In this document: piece after piece, positions 1 to 11,203 of the stretch
How positions within the stretch are numbered: the first letter of the stretch is position 1
Layout: the number at the start of each line of letters is the position of its first letter
Source: Dipetalonema caudispina
Taxonomy: Eukaryota; Nematoda; Chromadorea; Rhabditida; Onchocercidae
Assembly: GCA_013365325.1 (NCBI GenBank)
Contig: JABVXV010000176.1
Coordinates: 62,001-126,000 of the forward strand
Length of the DNA: 64,000 nt
Reading direction: 5' to 3'
Program-made: the position numbers and the translations under genes
The notes under the pieces: generated by a model
The model's input: the letters and a program-made list of their open reading frames with translations, nothing else
What the model was told of the DNA's origin: nothing
Database searches by the model: none

Positions 1-112
1 TTTATGTTTGGTTCACTGCTGCATATCTGTTGCTTGTATTTTCGAACTCTAATGTCAAATTCTGGAAATTTTTCGAGCTAAAATCTTTTTTTATATTTTT
101 CAGTGTCCTGAA

Positions 113-1161
113 ATGTCCGAAACCCGTACATCTACAACATTGCTGCGAACACGAAACAATTATAATCGAACATTTACTCGATCTCGTGATTCTGTCCGTA
201 CGCAGTTCCCACCCAACAAACTACACAATTTTCCAGGTTAATTTTTGGGACAAATATCATAGGGTCTTCTACATATTATTTTTCTATAGTTAGTTATTTC
301 TTCCACGATATTTTCCAAAATGGAAATAACATGGTCTGACTATTATAGGAACTGTTAATTATCGTTGGAGAAAGTTGCGATACTGAGTAATATAGAACTA
401 CGTTAACCGAAGTTTTAATTTCAACTAAATGATGCCATTTAGTGCGTCGAGGAAAAAGTGGCTCACGTCGCGGTGGTGCAAGTAGTGGAGGTTTAGGATC
501 AAACAGGGACAAGCATTCTGTAGCCAGCAGAGAGAAAGTTGAGGGCAATAGTGGTGGTTCAATTGTTGAACCTATTGTACCTAATGGACCGAAACAACTT
601 GAAAATGGACCAAAACCGGAGCAACAATCGATATCGAAGGAAGAAAAGCGTGAATTCATAGCAGCATCAAGTGTGATGGCGACGACAGCTAAACAACCAT
701 GGCAACAACACTCCGATCAGCAATATTCTAAAAAAGAGAAGAAAAAACAGGTCTCCTCCAGATTTGTATATATCAGCAAAAAATTCTGGAGTGAACGGAA
801 TTTGTTGAATCCTTAGGTACACACACTCACACTTTCTTTAGTTGCAAACTTTTTATTTTTTCTTTCCCAAAAATCATAAGTAATCATAAGTACTTTTTTT
901 TTAATTTTTTATATTGGGAACGGTCGAAACGTCAGACATTTCATTATCGTGAAGTTGAATAATTTAGATGAGTCATAGATTGATATAGTTTATTTTTTTA
1001 GAAGCATTATTTTCAGTAGCGACCAATAGTTACTGTATTATCAATAAAAATGATTGTTATAGACAGCTGCAACGAGAGAAATGCCAAAGTATATTGAACC
1101 GAAGCCGTTTACATTTTCATCCGAGAACAAATATGCCGCACTTCTGGAAGCAGACGATTGA
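113..1161 (+). CDS. Unidentified basic, low-complexity protein
   Basis: I do not recognise the family. Three exons join in phase: about 113-236, 443-750 and 1063-1161 (stop TGA 1159-1161), giving about 176 residues if translation starts at 113. A tttttcag acceptor ends at 103, nine bases before the ATG, which would suit trans-splicing. The frame is also open through those nine bases, so 113 may instead lie in an internal exon of a longer gene starting outside the window. The protein is rich in Arg, Ser, Gly and Asn at the front, with RGG-like and SRRGG stretches. It has a Gln/Lys-rich middle and an acidic end (NKYAALLEADD). This looks like an RNA-associated or translation protein, perhaps the tail of a larger factor, but that is inference. 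The donor at 751 (gtctcc) is weak. Confidence 0.45.
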
Positions 1162-3216
1162 AATTGCGGGTGGCATTCTCTGATTCTTTATGAATATTTA
1201 GTTTTGTTTGTCTTCAAATGGGTCAAAACTCGATGAAATTGAAAAATAGAAGCTTAGAAAAAGACAAGTCTTGAAATTTTAAATATTTAGTAGATTAAAG
1301 AATTAGAGAATGGATAGAATAGATCGGTTGGTAATCGGTAAGCTCGATAATATACTTTGATGCTATACAAATGTATACATTGATCCAGTGGTATTTCTCC
1401 CTGTACACTCGTTTGTGTTATGTTAATTTTGTTTGTATATCGAAATACTATACTCGTTTGTATTTGTTTTTACTTTCCTGCGCATTTCAAAAAGTAAACA
1501 AGTAATTTACAGCTGGTGGATCGCTTACATAAGTTGTTGATCCAAAATTTTCAAAAACTATGCGTTTATATTACTTAGATATATTAGGGAATTTTCAAGT
1601 TAAGGTCCATAGATTCCGGATGCGTTCAGAAGGGGAAGAGTATTCACAGTTGTTCTGTAGATCATTTCGGGATATTGCGCAAATTCAAGGAAACATGATT
1701 TGTTCCAGCATACTAATGACTCAAATTAAGGAATCACATCTTTCTCTTCTGAGGTACCACAAAATTCCCTTTTTCTGTTTGTCATCGTTTTGTAGTATCT
1801 CGCAATTTTAAAGGTCGTGAAAAGTTATGAAGCTGTTGCATGTTTAGAGATAAATGGGTGGCGCAATATACATTTAGCAGGCCAATTTAGTTGTCATTTT
1901 TTTTTTTCAATCTTATTTGATTTTAGTATTCGGATCATTTGTTTTATCAGCTTAATTCGGATCTTTTCCGTCAAAAAATTTGTAAATTTTCGAATTATTT
2001 GTATATAATTTTTCTTATAATTTGAATAGAAAAAATATTTCCGAATGCTACGTCTGTTTCTTCTCTCTCTCTTTCCACATATACATATATATATATATGT
2101 ATGTATATAAATATATATATATATCTCAGTGGTCTCAAACTTTTTATTTCGATTGTATGAGGCCGGTAGATCAATATATTCTGTATGTATTTATTTATCA
2201 ATGTATTCTTTTTCTAGATGCAATTTTCATGATAGATCTCTCTAAATTTTAAAATGAAATTTTTTTCCCTTAACCAGCAGCATTTTCTTTCCCATTTCTT
2301 TTTTTTTTTTTTTTTTTTTTTGATGTTGACTAGAACTATTGATAGTGATTTATTATATATACGATTGATTGTTAAAATGGATATAATTTTACATTGAAAA
2401 AATTAAACAAACATAATGATTTTACTAAGATTTGGTAAATACAATTTTGAAATTTAATAGTTATAGATGGCAATTATTTTTTTTGGAATGTTACACCATA
2501 AAAATAAAACAATCGTTTATTTCCACATAGATTTCATTTCAATTTCTCTCTTTTTTTTTTTTTTTTTTCTTTTATCATTTATACTTTAATTTATCATCGT
2601 TTTAATCAATGAATTTGCATTTTCTTTAAAAAAAAAAAGAAAAAAAAAAAAGGAAAACGAAGAATGATTTTTCTGTATGGAGTGATTGATTATTATATTG
2701 TCGTTTTCATTTTTTTTTTTTTTGCTATTATTATTATCATTATTATTACTGATAAATTTACAGCTAATTATTTGCTGTATAAATTTGTTCAACAATAAAA
2801 TATACAGGAATGAGAAAACCATGATATATCAAACTTTTCAATATTAATTGTTATTTGAAACAAGAATGGAAAAATGTTTTTGTTTGTTGTTGAATTATTT
2901 CATTTGATAATCATTGTTTTTTGAACAGAAAAATTATTCGAATTAATCTTCATCAAATCATCAATACTTGTTATACCTGTAAAATATTCCAATTTTGTTG
3001 GAATTTTGAAAAGAAAAAAAAAAAAAAGTGTCAAAAATTCAGTAAAAATGATAACGTGTTGCTTGATAATAGCATATTAAGCTTACGTTTAAACGAAATA
3101 TAGCTATGAAAATAATAAATAATAATTCTACGAAATATCATTATGACAAATGTAAGAAATTGAAATAGCTTTTTGAAATTAAAAATTTAATAAACTGATA
3201 ATATTTCTAATCGATT
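1162..3216. other. Intergenic, simple sequence
   Basis: About 2 kb between the end of the basic-protein gene and the end of the IQ-motif gene. It holds long T runs (near 2300-2321 and 2549-2570), A runs near 2628-2650 and an AT-dinucleotide stretch at 2079-2125. A 83-codon open frame at 1560-1811 has no splice context or family resemblance that I can see. Both flanking genes point into this segment, so it should carry both 3' ends. Confidence 0.6.
2079..2125. repeat. AT/GT dinucleotide microsatellite
   Basis: Imperfect TA repeat with a few TG interruptions, read directly. Confidence 0.8.
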
Positions 3217-4732
3217 TTATTTTACCTTACCGTTAAGTAACGTTAGATCATTTGCAATACGTTTAAGCAATTGTTCACGTCGAACATAATTGTTAGTATT
3301 TGCATACATCGTTCTCTTACGTTCATCAAGCTGTAATAATATGTAAAATATTTTTATTTGCTTAGTAAAGTTAAATTTGGTAATTTTAGAATTGTTGTAA
3401 ACAAATTGATAATTTCATAATACAAGTTTTGTTGAAGAGGTCAAATGGCATGATGAATCGTTGTTCATTAGTGATATAATAAAATACAACTATGAGAACA
3501 GAGCGAATTTCCCTTCCGAAATAATTGCTAAATTACAAAGATCTGCCGGATTCGTACACATCGAAAAGGTTACATACTTTGTTTGTACTTCTTACAAACT
3601 TTTTTAATTTCCACAATAAATTAATGAAATAATGGCATTCCGGTTAATGAATCCAGAAATTTGTTTTTGAATTATTTAATTCATAATAATAAACTTTTAA
3701 TTAGACTTAATTTCAGTTTCTCAATTATTTTATGTTGAAATTTAACCTTATTTTTGATAATTGAATGATCAATCCTACGAGGTACAGTACCACCTGACAT
3801 ACGTTCTGCTATAGCTTCAATGTATTGTATTCGTTTTCCAAATGGTATCATCCATTTCCAGGTGCAAAATATTCGATCAATTTGTTTCTGATGAGTAATT
3901 CGTCGAAACTAGAAATAATTTGAAATAATTTCTATATGAAAACGATGGTTCAATTAAATTTCAATCTGGTTATCAAACTAAGTTAGTAATTAATATTTCA
4001 ATTTTCTTTCTAGTTCGAGTTACTTGTATTGCAGTTCTTGTATTCCATACTGTAGATTCCATATCAAATAAGCAGTTCAAAGAAAAAAAAAATAAAATAA
4101 AATAAATGAATAGAAAATATATGAAATTAAATGAGAGGAATTTTCTCACAAATCGTTGAATGACGATAGCAGCATGATTTTTCATTTCATCATGATGTTT
4201 TTGGAGGATTTCATCCATTCCTGACGATGGTACTTTATTTGGTTTTAAACGTTGTTGTCGGAGATAAGCACTGACATTTGAAGCATTCATTCGTGCTATC
4301 GTTTCGTATTTTATCATTTCATATGCTTTAGTCTGTCGAATTTCGTCCAATTTACGCAATATTTCCCCACTTGATTTCAATAATTCATCATGTTTCTTTG
4401 TAGATTTACTGTAATTTTAAAATTGAATAACTCAAATTTAAATACTTCTCTTTTTTGGATTTTATTGAATTTCCAAATGTTTAATTCAAAAAGTAATTTG
4501 TACAGTATTTCTCCGTTTAATATCGCCAGTTTTCGGCGTTTCTTTTTCGAAATTTCAAATTAACATGAATGTTAGTAATTTTTGCATTCTTAAATTTTGA
4601 AGTTTTAGTTTGAAGAAATCTTACTAACTTGCTCGAAATCTTTAAACTGCTGTCGAGCTTTTCGTCCACTTGCATTTCATTGACTGAATTGTCCATTTCG
4701 GCCAATTCCGATTCTTGATACTTGCAGTACAT
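3217..4732 (-). CDS. IQ-motif (calmodulin-binding) protein, family not identified
   Basis: Four minus-strand exons join in phase: 4629-4732, 4150-4408, 3747-3908 and 3217-3330, about 212 residues. The N-terminal half is charged and helical. An IQ motif is formed across the exon 2/3 junction (AAIVIQRFFRRITHQK, roughly residues 112-127), the kind of helix that binds calmodulin or an EF-hand light chain. Its assembly from two exons supports the splice model. In-frame TAA at 3217-3219 ends the model, but AACG|GTAAGG just before it is a good donor, so more 3' exons are possible. An upstream in-frame stop precedes the ATG at 4732. It shares a 457-bp divergent promoter with KAP3, including an X-box, which suggests a ciliary role (inference). 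Confidence 0.6.
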
Positions 4733-5189
4733 ATGGATAGATCCAAGCTTAATATCTTATTAAATTTCCATTAAACATAAACCTTTGTATTAACGAGATT
4801 AAAACTTCTTACTTAAGCTGTAAATAAAAAGATCGTTTGGATAACGATGAGAAAACGACAACTTTGAAAAGCTTATTATTTCTGAATTAGAATTTTGCTA
4901 AATATAATAGTTTTAATCATTGAAATTGAAATATGCAGAAACAATAATAAGATTATTTAAAGATAGATCATCGGTAGTTGCTTAGCAACGAAACATGCAA
5001 CTGCTAGGATCGTGTGTTGACTATTTTCCGTATTACATAAATTGAATATCTTCAAGTGATCGGTTTTATTCTTCAAGTTTATTGACTTTCAGATGTGACA
5101 CATCGACATAAGTTTTATTCAACAACCACACATTATGAAATGATATAAACCTTTCAATATATTCTTCTGCAATCTTTTCCATCGAAACT
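4733..5189. promoter_or_regulatory. Divergent intergenic region between the IQ-motif gene and KAP3
   Basis: The two start codons are 457 bp apart on opposite strands, so this short segment must serve as a bidirectional promoter or two back-to-back promoters. The X-box at 4977-4989 sits about 245 bp from one ATG and 200 bp from the other. No TATA-like or other element can be singled out in the AT-rich background. Confidence 0.6.
4977..4989. promoter_or_regulatory. X-box (RFX/DAF-19 site)
   Basis: GTTGCTTAGCAAC is a near-perfect inverted repeat of GTTGC separated by three bases. It matches the RFX consensus RYYNYY-N(1-3)-RRNRAC at every position with a one-base spacer. In nematodes DAF-19 binds such sites, usually within about 250 bp of the start codons of ciliary genes. 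It lies between KAP3 (a kinesin-II/intraflagellar-transport subunit) and the IQ-motif gene. The usual C. elegans spacer is two bases, so strength may differ. Confidence 0.65.
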
Positions 5190-8100
5190 ATGGAGCGAAC
5201 TGATCGAAACAGTGATCACTCTGTGAGGAAGTCCGTTATGTTTCTTTATTTCTTTCCGATACATACATCTATTGCATGTTTACTGATCAAAACTTAATGG
5301 TGTCATAGAAGGACAAAATTACAATGCTGATAGAGGTGCTGGATGACTATCGAGAAAAAGACGTATTTTTGTGAACTGTAGTGATATTAAGATAAAGAAA
5401 GAACTGTATGTTTTGCAAATTTGAGATAAATTTTAATCGAGGATTCGAAAAGGATTAACTTTCAGGAAAGTGAAGAATATTGAATTCGATACACATAGTT
5501 ATAATCCAGCAGTTATCATCAAATATGAACTTGAATCAGCGGTACAGAATTTGGAAGGTGCATCAATTGTTTCGCCATCAAAACATTGCAAAAAAATGTT
5601 CGTCAATGCAGTTTTTGTTTAATTAATTATTGCATTTTGATAGTCGTGAATTTTTTGTATTCACTTGTTAATGTCGCATTCTAGATGACCTTATAAAATT
5701 TGGAATAATTTGTGTTTATAGCATTCATTTGAAAGATTTGAATGAACAAGTGGATACATCGGCTCTTGCTCGGCATATCCTACTAGTTTGTCCGATAATA
5801 CCGGAATGCAGGATTCGTGAATTGGAGCAAATATTGTATTATTTACAAAAGCGACACAGTTCAGGTAGTGGAAATAGTTTTTGTAATTTTTATGTGAATT
5901 TTTTTTGTCATTTCAACAATTCCGTTGTAAATGATTAATAATTGATAACTGGAAGGTGATAGCTAATGATTCTAGGTAATGTAAATTTATCGACAGAAGG
6001 TCTGGACGTTACATCAACATTGCGAGCAAGCATGAGTAACATAGAGGTAATTTTTCTGCTATCTAACCAAAAAAATAGCTTACATTTTTGAAAGCATCAT
6101 TTTGTGTCCGTGTACAAACTTTCAAGATGAGCAAGAAATCGGAATTGAAAAGCATTAATAAAACAAGACGATAACTTTTACCAAAATACTTTCCTATCTG
6201 AAATTAGATAAAAGTTGATGGTGCGGTACTTTATGAAAAAGATGAATCTAATCAGTATATATCCTCATATAATTCTAAATAAATTTTAGGTAAATCGAAG
6301 ACAGTGATTTTAAAACATATCGACATGATATACTTTTGTTTCACCCAATCTTTTCTTACTTAATTACTTTACTCGAATAATTTAGTTTTGTTCTTCGACA
6401 GTGAAGCTTACAATTCTTCAGAAACTTTTGCTTCTTTTCTTCCCCTATCCATACACTTCTATTACTTCAAGCATAGATCTCATCTATTCTGGTCAACCTT
6501 CAAAATTTTCACCATTTTCAGGACTATGTCGAATTGCTTTATGATGAAGTTCCGGAAAAGACAAAGGCAACAGCTTTGTTTTTAGAACTTAGCCAGAATC
6601 ATAAGAATTTGCAGCAACTTATCGAGAACGGTAATGTGATCCCAAATTTTTGTGTTTTATTTGCGTATTTCTTATAATTTATGATGCTTATTTTAACATA
6701 ATTATTTTAATGTGCATTATTTCACTTCAGAGGTACTGATGGGTGCACTCGTACGTGTACTACGAGATGATTGGAAGAAAAGTTTCGAACTTGCTACTAA
6801 TATTATTACGATGCTGTATAATTTTTCTATTTACATCAACTTTCATCAATTTCTCGCTCATCATAAGGTTTGCTTCTATTGATTTTTCTTGTATATTCGA
6901 AGACATATTATGTTTATAAAAGGATTTAGTTTTTTCGAGAATTTTTGTTAAACTTTTTGAATATTTTTGAAAATTTCCATTTACAAGAGATGTAAAACAT
7001 TGTGCATACATCATGAGAAATGTCGCTTTAAACAAAAGCTGCATATGATATAAAACTATAATTTTGTTGTGTAGCATCTTGCTAGTTCTAGATTGGTTCC
7101 CTATCGTTGCAAATTGTTGATTATGGACTGAAACGTTGGGAAGCATGGAAAGCGGAAGCATGTCACAGTGATGAATGCACCACACGTCGTCTTAATCTTG
7201 CAATTCGAAAACAACAGCAACTAATTGCTGGTCATTTTTTGAATTCTCTTGAAAATTTACATGGAAAAAAGAAAATGTTTATCTTATTAAGAGATAAACA
7301 TTGAAATTGCAGAAATATCACAAAATTGTTTTGCAGCTTGTTTAAATTTGTTGCTGAATTTGGCCGAAGATATTAAAGTTGAGATGAAAATGGTGAATCG
7401 ACAGATAGTTCTATTGCTCTCAAAATGTATACAGGATCATGATGCTGTTTCATCGTTGCTATTATGTGCTACCAATTTTTTGCTTAAATTAAGCATTTAT
7501 AGTGAAAATAAGGAGGCCATGGTATGTATTTGTGAACTAAGAAAATTTAAATTTATATTTAGGAATAGATGGTTTGCAGTACTTTGAATATCATAAACAC
7601 TTCTTTATATCATAGTCTTTTTCTTTTCTTTTTCATTTTTTCTGTTCTCGTGCAACCCTTTTTTTAATTTATCATTGTTGAACAAAAATTGCAGATAAAT
7701 GGTCGCGTCGTAGAAAGTATATCTTCGTTATTTCCAATAAAAAACGGAACTCTACGACACAGCGCTATTAAATTGTTATTCAATTTGTCATTTATACCAT
7801 CTCTCCGTGATCAAATGGTTTCTGCTGGCTTCATTTCCCACATAGCACCTTTAATTGATGGTAATTCTCTTCTTTAATAACGAATAAATTATTAAATGGG
7901 GGTTTCGATTTCGGACTGTACTGAATTCCAAATTTTTCATGAGATATCAACATCAAGAATATAATATATATTGAGTCCAGAGGATAGGCATTCAATGAAT
8001 TAATGAAGCAAATAACTGAAATAGCTAACGAAATAATTACTTCATGTCAACGAATAATTGAATGAATTGTTGGAAACTTTTAAACTTCGTTTATCTGATT

Positions 8101-10176
8101 TAATGCTTTTACTTTTTTCGGAGACGAAAGCGCCTTGAAATTGCTCTATCAATTAAGCATAAATGACGATGCCAAAGCAATGATTACATATACCGACGCT
8201 TTACAAAATGTAAGTTAGATTAAATAATTTTGTAACAACAAAGAGTATTCGAATTTTTAAACGAAATAGTAGATATTCATTGCGATGAAATTGTTGAGAG
8301 AAAAGAAATAAGTTTGATCCTGATAGGTCTGGAATTGATCTTTCTAGGTCGAGGCTGTGGGAAAAATGATACCAAGATGTGTTGAATATCTTTTATTTGA
8401 GTGCTTGAATTTCCAGGATATATTCAATCCAGAATAGCGACGTAGAGTGAAAAAATGACCATGTCCATTTCGATTTAATTTATCAAATTTCAAATTCTTA
8501 GTAATTAGAATTGCTACGTTTCCAGTCTTTCTATATTACAGCTGATGCGCATATTGTTAACTAATAATGCTTCGGATATAGTGAAAGCAATTTTGATCAA
8601 TATAGCACTGGAGAAACGTAATGCTCAATTACTTTGTGGTACCGATGGTGAAAGACTTGATTTACTGATCGAAGCGGCTTTAAATCAAAAAGATCAATTA
8701 TTACTGAAAATAGTACGAAATATTGCAATTCACAGTGGTCCTACGCAAGCAATGCTTTCGGTGAATGAAAATTTACTGGGATTAAAGTGTTTATTGAAGA
8801 CTTTACTTGAGCGATGTGTGAAAGAAGTAATGTTATTGTTGTTAAGGAGAAAAATTAAATTCAATAGTCTAAAGAAAAAAAATTTTTTCTTCAACAACTG
8901 TTTCTCTCGTTTATAATAATTGTTTACAGAAATGGGCTATTCGTTTGCTCGAAATTGTTGTGGACAAAAAGAGTGAGAAAGGATTTGATTTATTTGCCTT
9001 GGAATGTTTGGGTATTATCAATCAATTGACCAGCGTTGACTGGGCATTATTAGCTGAGCAAGTTTCACTTATTCCTTGGATTGAGGATAATCTGAAAGGA
9101 CCATTAATGGCTCAGTCACATGCAGATCAGCTCTTGCAGGTTGGATGAATATTTACGAATAGAAATTTTCAACATAAGAAGGTGAATGAAGATGAAAATA
9201 TACAGTTAATTAATAGTAAGTGGAAGTAGGAATTTTATTAATTATTCTTGTTCCAGATAGTTATTCTGTGTGGAACAATGGCTCGGCAATTAAACGCAGC
9301 TCGTTTGATAGTGCCACTTACAGACCACTTAGTCGAATTGTTGACAGGTACTAGCTTTCTAATATTATTGACTGAAGGCAATTTATTCACTAGCATGAAC
9401 AATTAAAGCATATTATTTAGTGATCATGTTTTACTTTGATTTATAAAAAGATTTTTGAGAAAAAAATATTCCAGTTTTATGAGAATTATGTTTCACGTCA
9501 ATTTTTTCCATATATTATCATTTTTTGCTAATAGAACTACTACTGATTTGAATTTTTCGATTTTAGCTCAACAGGAAGATGATGAAATGGTTATACAAGT
9601 GGTATACGTCTTTTATGCTATAATAACACATGAAGAACTTAGCGAAAGTCTTATGGGTGGAAGTTCACACGTTGGTTCTTATCTTATCGATTTAATGCAT
9701 GACAAAAATGTACCTATCCGTGCAATATGTGATCGTGCTCTTTCCATTATTGCTGTAAGTTTTTATATTTTAAGTAATTGAAATAAGTTAGTTATACAGA
9801 ACATTTCTATTGAATGAAATATTTAAGCAATGTAAAATAATTTAATAAATGGTATAGGTGTAGATAAACATTAGTAAAATAAAATAATGTCAAGTAAATA
9901 TATCAAAGTAATATAATTCTAATTATCTATTTTCACTGATGTATAGTATTTTTCCAGGAACGTAGTGAAGAATGGGCTCGAAAAATGGATGTTGAGCGCT
10001 TCCGTTGGCATAATTTACAATGGCTAGAAATGGTTGCTGATAGCAATAATGTAAAATCGAGTGATTCGGTAATTTCTGGTTCACCGGATATTTACAGCGA
10101 GGTCTTCGGTGCCGAAGATATTCTTGGAGATGCATCACCAGATATTTCTCTTACACATGCAAATAATGACTTTTGA
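5190..10176 (+). CDS. kap-1: Kinesin-associated protein 3 (kinesin-II accessory subunit)
   Basis: Non-motor armadillo-repeat subunit of heterotrimeric kinesin-II, which drives anterograde intraflagellar transport. Fifteen exons with consistent phases give about 733 residues: 5190-5230, 5466-5597, 5722-5864, 5976-6046, 6522-6630, 6731-6867, 7092-7230, 7337-7521, 7695-7860, 8124-8209, 8542-8826, 8930-9139, 9257-9347, 9567-9754, 9958-10176. Family landmarks are easy to see: RKKVKN near the start, ELEQILYYLQ, LREDWKKSFELATNII, LLLNLAEDIKVEMKM, SYLIDLMHDKN and FRWHNLQWLEMV near the end. It is somewhat shorter than the human protein (about 790). The first exon is the least certain: its donor (gtccgt) is weak, and an extra small exon near 5310-5380 is conceivable. 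The X-box about 200 bp upstream fits regulation by DAF-19. Confidence 0.93.
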
Positions 10177-11203
10177 ACTTTTTAAAATATCTCACAAGCT
10201 ATTCAGAAAGTTTTTGGAGATTTCTATATGTTTTTAAAAACTACTTATCCGTTACTTTAAGTTATTGCAGATGTATAAAAGTATTATTGTTGTCGTTAAT
10301 ACCAAGTGATCGTGTAGCTTTCATCAATAGATGATCTCATTTTAGTATTTCACTAGTCATAAATGTTTACCATTACCTCATGTATTAAATATTATATATT
10401 TTTATTTGCAATTAAATATAATTCCACTTTTTTTTCTTTACTTTTTTGAAGATTTAGAAGGGATTAAAAAAGAGATTGAATCAAAGTTTAGCTTTTTTCG
10501 ATTCTCATTTTCTAGAAATTTTGCTCCCTCTTCTTCTTTCGATTTTTTCTCTTTCTCTTTTGTTCGTTTTGTTTAATGTTCATAATTTGATAACAGTTTG
10601 CATAAAAACATGATTCTTTGCAAATTTAAGTGCAATGTCGAAATTAGCAGTAAAATTGCCTGCCAAATATCATCATGAATAGATTGGATGCAAAAAATAA
10701 GTGGAAACAATTGATAGGTTCAAAGGTTATTTACCAGTTATCGATGATGACTATATTTTCTTGGACATTTAATATTTTTTCAGGAGAGTGGAAAATTTTT
10801 AAAAATTCTAGAGGGATATCAAATCAGGTAATACTAATTGGTCGTTAGAAAATATTGAGAATAAATAAGTAAGCGAAAAGGTTAGCAAGAATTCATGGAC
10901 TTACCGATTTTTGTGACATTCATATTTCCTGACTATCTATAAATTACGAGTGATTCCTGAATGTGTAAAGTTGATGAAATTTTAAATTGAGAAAATCGAT
11001 ACACATTGCTCGCTTAAAATTTGTTAAAATTTCAAGTAAAAAAGATATTGAATTTACTGGAAAATTTGATTCAACACGATTATTAGCAAAATCAGAGCTT
11101 CTAATACTTATAATTCTGCAAATACATTATATCTTCTAACATAATTTACGTAAATAATTTATTAAGTGTTATAAATTAAAATAATTGACAATATTTTTCA
11201 GTT
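10177..11203. other. Intergenic between KAP3 and toc-1
   Basis: About 1 kb, AT-rich, with T-rich stretches and no convincing exon. It should hold the KAP3 3' UTR and the promoter of the toc-1/clk-1 pair. No clear AATAAA is found close behind the KAP3 stop. Confidence 0.6.

Noticed and set aside
1560..1811. 83-codon plus-strand frame in the first spacer
   Set aside because: No splice context, no upstream signal and no recognisable family.
6760..7185. 141-codon minus-strand frame
   Set aside because: Antisense shadow of KAP3 exons 6 and 7, whose plus-strand frames match the family.
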